Origin: Pseudomonadota bacterium
Lineage (GTDB): Bacteria > Pseudomonadota > Gammaproteobacteria > Xanthomonadales > Xanthomonadaceae
Assembly: GCA_023388955.1 (NCBI GenBank)
Contig: JAEWFH010000120.1
Location: 1-35,467 of the forward strand
Length of the DNA: 35,467 bases
Reading direction: 5' to 3'
In this document: positions 28,985 to 35,467 of the stretch, piece by piece
Numbering within the stretch: the stretch's first letter is position 1
Layout of the letters: each line of letters opens with the position of its first letter
The notes under the pieces: model-generated
What the model was told of the DNA's origin: nothing
What the model saw: the letters and a program-made list of their open reading frames with translations, nothing else
Database searches by the model: none
Made by a program: the position numbers and the translations under genes

Positions 28985-29646
28985 CAGCGGTCCTCCCGGT
29001 CCACCTTGATCCTGGCCAGTGCGTCCTCGTACTTTTCCTGCAGGCGGTCGGCGGCGTTCACGTCGACGCCCAGGTCATGCACGCGTCCGTCCCGGAGGGT
29101 ATAGACCCAGCCGTGCACGGCCAGTTCCTGCCCGCGTGCCCATGCATCGCGGACCACGGTGGCGTGGCAGACATTGACCACCTGCTCGAGCACGTTCAGC
29201 TCGCACAGCCGGTCGTGGCGGATTTCGTCGTCGCCGTACTCGCACAGGGTCTTCTCGTGCATCTCGGCGACGTCGGCGACGTGGCGGACCCAGTTGTCCG
29301 ACAACCCGAGCCGGGTGCCGTGCAGCGCAGCGTGCACGCCGCCGCAACCGTAGTGGCCCACCACCAGGATGTGCCTGACCTTCAGCACGTCCACCGCGAA
29401 CTGGATCACCGACAGGCAGTTCAGGTCGGTGTGCACCACCACGTTGGCGATATTGCGGTGCACGAAGACCTCGCCCGGGGCGACGTCGATGATCTGGTTG
29501 GCCGGTACCCGCGAGTCGGAGCAGCCGATCCACAGGTATTCCGGCGCCTGCTGGCGGGAAAGCCGCTCGAAGAAGGTCGGATCCTCGGCGCTGATGCGGT
29601 CGGACCACTCGCGGTTGTTGTGCAGCAGGTCGGAAAGGGTGGGCAT
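28984..29646 (-). CDS. can: Beta-class carbonic anhydrase
   Basis: A 220-residue cytosolic zinc enzyme that interconverts CO2 and bicarbonate. Zinc ligands and active site match E. coli Can: Cys42, Asp44, Arg46 (YLWIGCSDSRVPANQ), His98 and Cys101 (VVGHYGCGGV). Length equals E. coli Can. Start ATG at 29646 with AGGA 5 bases before. Its stop overlaps the 3-hydroxyanthranilate dioxygenase start by one base, and it follows the SDR gene by 38 bases. The dioxygenase and decarboxylase pathway releases CO2, so a link is possible, but a plain housekeeping role is as likely. Confidence 0.96.
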   Translation of the reverse strand: MPTLSDLLHNNREWSDRISAEDPTFFERLSRQQAPEYLWIGCSDSRVPANQIIDVAPGEVFVHRNIANVVVHTDLNCLSVIQFAVDVLKVRHILVVGHYGCGGVHAALHGTRLGLSDNWVRHVADVAEMHEKTLCEYGDDEIRHDRLCELNVLEQVVNVCHATVVRDAWARGQELAVHGWVYTLRDGRVHDLGVDVNAADRLQEKYEDALARIKVDREDR

Positions 29647-29684
29647 GGGATTCCTGGGGGTGTCCGCGCGCAGGCGCGCAGGGT

Positions 29685-30461
29685 TCAGAGCGAACGGGTC
29701 CGCCCGCCGTCCACCGGCAGGTTGACGCCGGTGATGTAGGCGGCGGCCGGCGAGCAGAGGAAGGCGACCGCGGCGGCGGTTTCTTCCGGCCGGGCAAAGC
29801 GCCGCAGCGGCACGTTGGCGACCATGTCCTCGAACACCGCCTGTTCGCTGCGGCCGCTGCGCTGGGCACCGGTGCGGATGATCTGTTCGATGCGCGGGGT
29901 GTCGGTATAGCCGGGCAGCACGTTGTTGACGGTGATGCCGTCGGGCCCGAGTTCGCCGGCCAGGGTCTTGGCCCAGGCGGCGACCGCCCAGCGCGCGGTG
30001 TTGGACACGCCCAGCCCGGCGATGGGTTCCTTCACCGAGGTCGAGATGATGTTGACGATGCGTCCATGGCCACCTTCGCGCATGCCCGGCAGCAGCGCCT
30101 GCACCAGGACCTGGCAGGCCACCACGTGCTGGCGCATCGCCGCCTCCAACGCGGTGGGATCCGCCTGGTGGAGCGGGCCGGGCGGTGGGCCGCCACTGTT
30201 GTTGACCAGGATGTGTACCGGCCGCTCCGCGGCCAGTGCCGAGGCCGCGGTGGCCAGCGCGGCGGTGTCGGAGGTGTCGACGGCGATCCGGCCGTGGCCC
30301 GTCCCGGGGAGGGCGGCGACGACTTCGTCCAGCGTGTCGCCCCGACGGGCCAGGATGGTTACGCGGGCGCCAAGCGCGGCCAGTTCGCGGGCGGTGGCCA
30401 GGCCGATGCCCTGGCTCGCCCCGCAGACCAGGGCGTGACGGTTGTCCAGGCGAAGATCCAT
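29685..30461 (-). CDS. SDR-family protein lacking the canonical Tyr-x-x-x-Lys pair
   Basis: A 258-residue Rossmann-fold protein. The nucleotide-binding motif CGASQGIG (residues 13-20) and ILVNNSGG are intact, and the family serine lies in IVNIISTSVKEPIAGLG. Where classical SDRs have YxxxK, this protein has GVSNTARWAVAAWAKTL, so the catalytic tyrosine and lysine are replaced (serine/asparagine and arginine). I recall an SDR subgroup with this SNxxR pattern, so it may use other residues or act non-classically. C-terminal FLCSPAAAYITGVNLPVDGG is typical. ATG at 30461 with GGAGG 4 bases upstream. It lies in a minus-strand train with can and nbaC, so a role near kynurenine catabolism is conceivable but unproven. 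Confidence 0.85.
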   Translation of the reverse strand: MDLRLDNRHALVCGASQGIGLATARELAALGARVTILARRGDTLDEVVAALPGTGHGRIAVDTSDTAALATAASALAAERPVHILVNNSGGPPPGPLHQADPTALEAAMRQHVVACQVLVQALLPGMREGGHGRIVNIISTSVKEPIAGLGVSNTARWAVAAWAKTLAGELGPDGITVNNVLPGYTDTPRIEQIIRTGAQRSGRSEQAVFEDMVANVPLRRFARPEETAAAVAFLCSPAAAYITGVNLPVDGGRTRSL

Positions 30462-30481
30462 GCTGCCTCCCCGTGGGATGT

Positions 30482-30781
30482 TCAGTGGGCGCGCGGCAGT
30501 TGCCGCACCATCTGCCTGCGCAGGGCCTCGTCGCCTTCGCCCTGTGGCGGCTCCAGCTCGACCAGGGTGAAGCCGCGGGCAGCGGCGTCGTCCTCGTCCA
30601 TGCCGTCCAGGGCCACGAATTCGGCATCCATCAGCGCCGCGCGCGCGGTGTCCTCGCTGTCGTAGGGCAGGGTGTTGCCGTCGCTGTCGAAGACCTCGGC
30701 GGTGCCGGCTTCCAACACCCGCAGCCGCGCCCACACGACCGTGCGGCCCAGGGTGGCCAGCCACCACTGAGCGGCGCTCAT
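30482..30781 (-). CDS. Conserved-looking small acidic protein, unknown
   Basis: A 99-residue soluble protein I do not recognise. It has a tryptophan-rich start (MSAAQWWLATLGRTVVWARL) and a strand pattern with VLEAGTAEVFDSDGNTLPYD. The rest is acidic (EDTARAALMDAEFVALDGMD). A basic-tailed C-terminus ends in RRQMVRQLPRAH. There is no membrane segment or signal. Its start overlaps the upstream 101-residue membrane gene by 4 bases (ATGA), and the SDR gene begins 20 bases after its stop. Coding status rests on the overlap and codon use like the neighbours. Confidence 0.72.
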   Translation of the reverse strand: MSAAQWWLATLGRTVVWARLRVLEAGTAEVFDSDGNTLPYDSEDTARAALMDAEFVALDGMDEDDAAARGFTLVELEPPQGEGDEALRRQMVRQLPRAH

Positions 30782-31083
30782 GCCACCACCAGCGAGGCGA
30801 GGTAGAGCAGGCCCGACATCAGCAGGCCGGCCAGGATGGTCGACAGTGCGATGCGGGCCGGGGTGGCGAGCCCGTCGAGGTTGCGATCCCCCGCGCTCCG
30901 GTATCCGCCGCGCAACAACCAGCCCCAGGCGGCGGGATTGGCAAATGCGTTGGCCCCGTACGCAGCCAGCATGCCGGGATGCCGGTCACGCACGTGCACC
31001 AGCATCAGCGGCCAGAAGATCACGAAGGCGGTGAACCCGGCGATGGCCAGGGCAAGGGCGAGCAGGGCGAGGAACAGGATCAC
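30778..31083 (-). CDS. Small membrane protein with two predicted helices, unknown
   Basis: A 101-residue protein with a strongly hydrophobic N-terminal helix (about residues 2-28, ILFLALLALALAIAGFTAFV) and a second at the C-terminus (STILAGLLMSGLLYLASLVV). The loop between holds RDRHPGMLAAYGANAFANP and WGWLLRGGYRS. It is probably an inner-membrane protein with both ends on the same side. GTG at 31083 is the start; no clear Shine-Dalgarno. It lies 15 bases after asnS and overlaps the next gene (ATGA), so it is likely transcribed from the asnS promoter. No family assigned. Confidence 0.7.
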   Translation of the reverse strand: MILFLALLALALAIAGFTAFVIFWPLMLVHVRDRHPGMLAAYGANAFANPAAWGWLLRGGYRSAGDRNLDGLATPARIALSTILAGLLMSGLLYLASLVVA

Positions 31084-31098
31084 GGTCGGGTGGGGGCC

Positions 31099-32499
<1,401 letters not shown>

Positions 32500-32581
32500 G
32501 CCTTGAACCTCGCCCCTTCGGGCCGGATATGGGAAGGGCCGGAGTTTACCCGAGCCCGGCCCCGCCGCCCCATACCGGCGG

Positions 32582-32587
32582 TACAAT
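32582..32587 (+). promoter_or_regulatory. -10 element of the iscA promoter
   Basis: TACAAT inside GGCGGTACAATCG, the same context seen before the acyl-CoA dehydrogenase gene. No good -35 is seen. Confidence 0.4.
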
Positions 32588-32610
32588 CGCACCATCGCAG
32601 GAGAGTCCCA

Positions 32611-32949
32611 ATGGCCGTCACCCTCACCCCCGCCGCCGCCGATCGCGTCACCCGCTTCCTGGAAAAGGAGCCCGGGGCCCTGGGCCTGCGTTTCGGGGTG
32701 AAGCGCACCGGCTGCTCGGGCTGGCAGTACGTGGCCGAGCTGGCCCGAGAGGAACAGCCGGGCGATACCGTGTTCGAGGACCGCGGCGTGCGCATCCACG
32801 TCGACATGCTGAGCCTGGCCCAGGTCGACGGCACCGTCATCGACGTCGAGGAACGCAAGCTGGGCGACCAGTTCCTGTTCCGCAACCCCAACGCCAGCGC
32901 CGCGTGCGGCTGCGGCGAGAGCTTCACGACCGACGCCGGGATGGCCTGA
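32611..32949 (+). CDS. iscA: Iron-sulfur cluster assembly protein IscA
   Basis: A 112-residue A-type carrier that holds and delivers Fe-S clusters. The three metal-binding cysteines are Cys35 (KRTGCSGWQY), Cys99 and Cys101 (ACGCGESF), at the E. coli IscA positions. Length 112 against 107 for E. coli. GGAG lies 6 bases before the ATG. No isc or suf partners are in the window, so it is a stand-alone copy between asnS and the ribosomal genes. ErpA is a close relative with the same cysteines, so the IscA versus ErpA choice is not certain. Confidence 0.92.
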   Translation: MAVTLTPAAADRVTRFLEKEPGALGLRFGVKRTGCSGWQYVAELAREEQPGDTVFEDRGVRIHVDMLSLAQVDGTVIDVEERKLGDQFLFRNPNASAACGCGESFTTDAGMA

Positions 32950-33160
32950 CGGGTCGTCCTGGCGGGCTGGTCGGAACCAGGCATTCCCGGCGCCCTGGCG
33001 GGCGCGGCGTGCCAGGAACGCGTCCACTGGCGCCGTCCCATCGGATCGGTCATACTTTCCGGCTTCCCGCGCCACGCGCACGGGAACCTTGCCCCACCGC
33101 GCCGGCCGGCGACGGGGGGCTGAACCGGCCACCAGGCCGTCATCCACAAGGAAAAACACG
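32950..33160 (+). promoter_or_regulatory. rpsF leader region, possible S6:S18 autoregulatory element
   Basis: A 211-base non-coding stretch. It contains a 5-bp stem CTGGT/ACCAG and a 6-bp stem CCTGGC/GCCAGG after iscA with no T-run. CATACT (33051-33056) is a possible -10. The stem CGGCC/GGCCG (33126-33139, loop ACCA) lies just upstream of the rpsF ribosome site AAGGAA. Many bacterial rpsF leaders carry an S6:S18-binding hairpin for feedback control; whether this one is that motif I cannot confirm. Confidence 0.3.
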
Positions 33161-33613
33161 ATGCGTCACTACGAGATCGTCTTCCTGGTCCACCCGGACC
33201 AGAGCGAGCAGGTTCCCGGCATGATCGAGCGCTACAAGGGCACGATCGAAGCCGGCGAGGGCAAGGTCCACCGCCTGGAGGACTGGGGTCGCCGCCAGCT
33301 GGCCTACCCGATCCAGAACCTGGTCAAGGCCCACTACGTGCTGCTCAACATCGAAGCCAGCCAGGAAGTGCTCAACGAGCTGGTCGACACCTTCCGCTTC
33401 AACGACGCGATCCTGCGCCACCTGGTCATCAAGCGCGACGGTCCGGAGACCGAGCAGTCGCTGATCATGAAGTTCAAGGACGAGAAGGGCGACAAGCCCG
33501 AGCGTGGCGAGCGCCGCCGCCGCGACGACGAGGGCGAGGACCGTTCCGACGCCCGCGCCGATGGCGATGACGACGGCAAGGACGAGAAGTCCTCCGACGA
33601 CGACGCCGCCTGA
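33161..33613 (+). CDS. rpsF: 30S ribosomal protein bS6
   Basis: A 150-residue small-subunit protein that pairs with bS18 in the 30S platform. The core is MRHYEIVFLVHPDQSEQVPG, then LEDWGRRQLAYPIQNLVKAHYVLL and NDAILRHLVIKRDGP, all canonical. The tail from about residue 105 is unusually long and charged (KGDKPERGERRRRDDEGEDR, later DDDGKDEKSSDDDAA), longer than the E. coli tail of about 130-135 residues. GGAAAA lies 6 bases before the ATG. It is the first gene of the rpsF-rpsR-rplI operon. The tail is probably disordered. Confidence 0.97.
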   Translation: MRHYEIVFLVHPDQSEQVPGMIERYKGTIEAGEGKVHRLEDWGRRQLAYPIQNLVKAHYVLLNIEASQEVLNELVDTFRFNDAILRHLVIKRDGPETEQSLIMKFKDEKGDKPERGERRRRDDEGEDRSDARADGDDDGKDEKSSDDDAA

Positions 33614-33636
33614 TCACGACCTCCAGGAGCAGCCAC

Positions 33637-33867
33637 ATGTCCAAGTTCTTCCGCCGCCGCAAGTTCTGCAAGTTCACCGCCGAGGGCGTCAAGGAGATCG
33701 ATTACAAGGATCTCAACACCCTGCGCCAGTACATCACCGAGACCGGCAAGATCGTCCCGTCGCGCGTGACCGGCACCAAGTCGAAGTACCAGCGCCAGCT
33801 CGCCACCGCCGTCAAGCGCGCGCGCTACCTGGCCCTGATCCCGTACACCGACAACCACAACGCCTGA
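33637..33867 (+). CDS. rpsR: 30S ribosomal protein bS18
   Basis: A 76-residue protein, MSKFFRRRKFCKFTAEGVKE, then LNTLRQYITETGKIVPSRVT and GTKSKYQRQLATAVKRARYL, the complete bS18 pattern. It binds beside bS6 on 16S rRNA. It starts 23 bases after rpsF with CAGGAG 7 bases before the ATG. The single cysteine at residue 11 could be a metal-site remnant, common in bS18. Confidence 0.97.
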   Translation: MSKFFRRRKFCKFTAEGVKEIDYKDLNTLRQYITETGKIVPSRVTGTKSKYQRQLATAVKRARYLALIPYTDNHNA

Positions 33868-33874
33868 AGAACGC

Positions 33875-33890
33875 GTCGCCCACGGGCGAC
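33875..33890 (+). terminator. Hairpin after rpsR
   Basis: Perfect 7-bp stem GTCGCCC/GGGCGAC with a 2-base loop, 7 bases after the stop; CCCGTTT follows. A weak attenuator could reduce read-through into rplI. It lies next to a dispersed repeat. Confidence 0.35.
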
Positions 33891-33896
33891 CCCGTT

Positions 33897-33937
33897 TCCC
33901 CCTCTCCCGCCTGCGGGAGAGGGCAGGGGTGAGGGCA
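33897..33937. repeat. Dispersed palindromic repeat (LTPALSxRERG type) between rpsR and rplI
   Basis: A stem of 11 perfect pairs (CCCTCTCCCGC, 33900-33910; GCGGGAGAGGG, 33913-33923) is followed by CAGGGGTGAGGGC. Read on the minus strand it encodes LTPALSRRRERG, the familiar false-protein signature of a repeat scattered in many proteobacterial genomes. Only one copy is in the window. It probably came by duplication and may act as a transcript-end structure. Confidence 0.75.
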
Positions 33938-34033
33938 GTTCCCAAGTCCACCACCTCCCCCAGGCGCCATTCCATCGGACAGCGATCATCGCTGCAGGGC
34001 CAAGCCCCCTGCTAACGACTCCGGAGCAAAACC

Positions 34034-34486
34034 ATGCAACTCATCCTCCTGCAGAACGTGCAGAACCTCGGCCAGCTCGGCGACAAGGTCACCGTGAAGC
34101 CGGGCTACGGCCGCAACTTCCTGGTTCCCCAGGGCAAGGCCGTGCCGGCCACCGCCGCCAACCTGGCCGACTTCGAGGCCAAGCGCGCCGAGTACGAAGC
34201 GCGCGCCAAGGCGCTCAACGACGAGGCCGAGTCCCGTCGCGCCGCCCTGGAGGGCGTCGAGGTGACCATCCGCGCCAACGCCTCCACCGAGGGCAAGCTG
34301 TACGGCTCGATCACCACCCGTGACGTCGCCGATGCCCTGACCAAGGCCGGCCACCAGGTCAGCAAGTCCGAGGTGGTGATGGGCGAGGGCCCGATCCGCC
34401 AGGCGGGCGAGTACGAGATCCTCGTGCAGCTGCACGGCGACATCGAGACCACCGTGAAGGTGATCGTGGAAGGCGAACTCGCCTGA
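34034..34486 (+). CDS. rplI: 50S ribosomal protein bL9
   Basis: A 150-residue large-subunit protein. The N-terminal rRNA-binding domain reads MQLILLQNVQNLGQLGDKVT and KPGYGRNFLVPQGKAVPAT. A long helix (LADFEAKRAEYEARAKALND) joins it to the C-terminal domain (STEGKLYGSITTRDVADAL, VKVIVEGELA). Length equals the usual 148-150. GGAG lies 8 bases before the ATG. It sits 166 bases after rpsR, separated by the hairpin and the dispersed repeat, and is followed by a strong terminator. Confidence 0.97.
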   Translation: MQLILLQNVQNLGQLGDKVTVKPGYGRNFLVPQGKAVPATAANLADFEAKRAEYEARAKALNDEAESRRAALEGVEVTIRANASTEGKLYGSITTRDVADALTKAGHQVSKSEVVMGEGPIRQAGEYEILVQLHGDIETTVKVIVEGELA

Positions 34487-34508
34487 TCCACGCCACCGGC
34501 GGTAGCTG

Positions 34509-34540
34509 CGAAGGGCGCCCCAGGGCGCCCTTCGTGTTTT
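34509..34540 (+). terminator. Intrinsic terminator after rplI
   Basis: An 11-bp perfect stem, CGAAGGGCGCC (34509-34519) and GGCGCCCTTCG (34524-34534) with a CCAG loop, then TGTTTT. It is the clearest terminator in the window and separates the ribosomal operon from dnaB. Confidence 0.85.
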
Positions 34541-34572
34541 CGGCCGCCGCTCCGTCGCAACCCATGCGACAC

Positions 34573-34596
34573 GGGCATGGCAGGACATCCATGCCC
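34573..34596. promoter_or_regulatory. Inverted repeat upstream of dnaB
   Basis: Perfect 8-bp arms GGGCATGG (34573-34580) and CCATGCCC (34589-34596) are separated by 8 bases. It is spaced like a dimer operator and lies 110 bases before dnaB. No regulator is known to me. Confidence 0.35.
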
Positions 34597-34610
34597 ATGT
34601 TCTCCACCAC

Positions 34611-34619
34611 TTGTCCACA
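34611..34619 (+). promoter_or_regulatory. DnaA-box-like sequence upstream of dnaB
   Basis: TTGTCCACA differs from the DnaA consensus TTATCCACA at one position. It lies 88 bases before dnaB, so control by DnaA is possible. A single nonamer can arise by chance. Confidence 0.4.
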
Positions 34620-34706
34620 GACTTTTCCGTACCGCCGGACGCGGCGGGCCCCTAGGATCACTCCTTGGCCCGCGGCACCTGCGAGGCCCCAGAGGACCCC
34701 ATCCAG

Positions 34707-35467
34707 ATGAGCGCACGCCCAGGCTTCCGGGATACCGCACCGCGTTTCGAGACCCGCGCCGAGCAGCGCCTGGACCAGTTGCGCGTGCCTCCACAGTCGG
34801 TGGAGGCAGAGCAGGCGGTGCTGGGTGGGCTGATGCTGGCCCCGGAAGCCTATGACAACGTCGCCGACGGGCTGAACGAGCGCGACTTCTACCGCCGGGA
34901 CCACCAGCTGATCTTCCGTGCGATCCGCGAGCTGGCCGAGAAGAGCCGGCCGTTCGACGCGGTCACCCTGGGCGAGTGGTTCGAATCCAACGGCCACGCC
35001 GAACTGGTCGCCGGGGGCAGCTACCTGATCGAGCTGGCCAGCACCACGCCGTCGGCGGCCAACATCAAGGCCTACGCCGAGATCGTGCGTGACAAGTCGG
35101 TGCTGCGGCAGCTGATCGAGGTCGGCACCGAAATCGTCAACGACGGCTTCCAGCCCGACGGCCGCGAGAGCGCCGAGATCCTCGCCAAGGCCGAGCAGGA
35201 GGTGTTCGCGATCGCCGAGGCCGGCTCGCACGGACGCACCGATTTCACCCCCATGAACACCGCGCTGTCGGAGGCCTTCGACGTCCTGCAGAAGCGGTAC
35301 GAGGCGGGCGGCTCGGTCACCGGGCTGCCGACCGGGTATACCGAGTTCGACGAGATGACCGCCGGGCTGCAGCCGACCGACCTGCTGATCCTCGCGGCGC
35401 GGCCGGCGATGGGCAAGACGACCCTGGCGCTCAACATGGCCGAGCACGCCGCCATCCGCACCAGGAA
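34707..35467 (+). CDS. dnaB: Replicative DNA helicase DnaB (partial, N-terminal 253 residues)
   Basis: The first 253 codons of the hexameric 5'-3' fork helicase; the rest lies past the right edge. The N-terminal domain is LRVPPQSVEAEQAVLGGLML onward, with SYLIELASTTPSAANIKAYAEIVRDKSVLRQL. A linker helix follows, then the start of the RecA-like ATPase, VTGLPTGYTEFDEMTAGLQP. The Walker A motif, AARPAMGKTTLAL, falls near residues 230-242. Start: ATG at 34707 reading MSARPGFRDTAPRFE; AGAGGA lies 12-17 bases upstream, an ordinary weak site. The rplI terminator precedes it, so it has its own promoter, perhaps TAGGAT at 34653-34658. Confidence 0.95.
   Translation, partial: MSARPGFRDTAPRFETRAEQRLDQLRVPPQSVEAEQAVLGGLMLAPEAYDNVADGLNERDFYRRDHQLIFRAIRELAEKSRPFDAVTLGEWFESNGHAELVAGGSYLIELASTTPSAANIKAYAEIVRDKSVLRQLIEVGTEIVNDGFQPDGRESAEILAKAEQEVFAIAEAGSHGRTDFTPMNTALSEAFDVLQKRYEAGGSVTGLPTGYTEFDEMTAGLQPTDLLILAARPAMGKTTLALNMAEHAAIRTR

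Noticed and set aside
33334..33975. Minus-strand 213-codon frame containing LTPALSRRRERG
   Set aside because: It is antisense to rpsF and rpsR; the motif is the translated dispersed repeat.

Overview
The window is high-GC gammaproteobacterial chromosome that looks like a member of the Xanthomonadaceae/Lysobacteraceae (Lysobacter, Luteimonas or Xanthomonas type). Reasons: MetH split into two adjacent genes, a very large (about 1,650 residue) NAD-glutamate dehydrogenase, the NAD kinase / 5'-nucleotidase pair, a bacterial kynurenine pathway, and the rpsF-rpsR-rplI-dnaB order. Genus is inference from gene content, not from a database match. No phage, transposase, plasmid, CRISPR, tRNA or rRNA signature was seen.

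Layout. (1) 1-1020, minus: a small membrane protein, a YtrA-type GntR regulator and an ABC ATPase cut by the window edge, behind a strong promoter whose -10 lies inside an inverted repeat. (2) 1126-4409, plus: secreted FKBP prolyl isomerase, UDP-glucose 6-dehydrogenase, SlyX, DUF2058 protein. (3) 4415-9105, minus: an ArsR-methyltransferase fusion regulator heads a metH operon in which methionine synthase is two overlapping genes; a perfect 14-bp palindrome sits in its leader. (4) 9252-17421, plus: acyl-CoA dehydrogenase, NAD-glutamate dehydrogenase, NAD kinase, cytosolic-type 5'-nucleotidase. (5) 17422-19113, plus: a trimethylamine-monooxygenase-like flavoprotein behind a roughly 270-base potentially folded leader. 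(6) 19144-25667, minus: ACMSD, kynureninase, kynurenine 3-monooxygenase, exonuclease I, DUF2461 and DUF2939 genes, closely packed. (7) 25825-28420, plus: cytochrome bd-type (CIO) oxidase cydA-cydB with a 46-residue CydX/DUF2474-like third subunit. (8) 28433-32499, minus: asnS, two small unknowns, an atypical SDR, beta-carbonic anhydrase and 3-hydroxyanthranilate dioxygenase. (9) 32611-35467, plus: IscA, ribosomal proteins bS6, bS18 and bL9, and the start of replicative helicase dnaB.

Functional links. Kynurenine monooxygenase, kynureninase, 3-hydroxyanthranilate dioxygenase and ACMSD together take kynurenine to 2-aminomuconate semialdehyde, i.e. tryptophan catabolism rather than only quinolinate/NAD synthesis. 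The four genes lie in two minus-strand operons separated by the oppositely transcribed oxidase genes. Carbonic anhydrase is translationally coupled to the dioxygenase. The fused regulator and metH probably form a self-controlled methionine-cycle operon.

Most of the window is conserved housekeeping and catabolic sequence. I found no clear-cut undescribed system. The best leads are the tmm leader RNA, the carbonic anhydrase/dioxygenase coupling, the catalytically atypical SDR, and the two regulator-associated palindromes.
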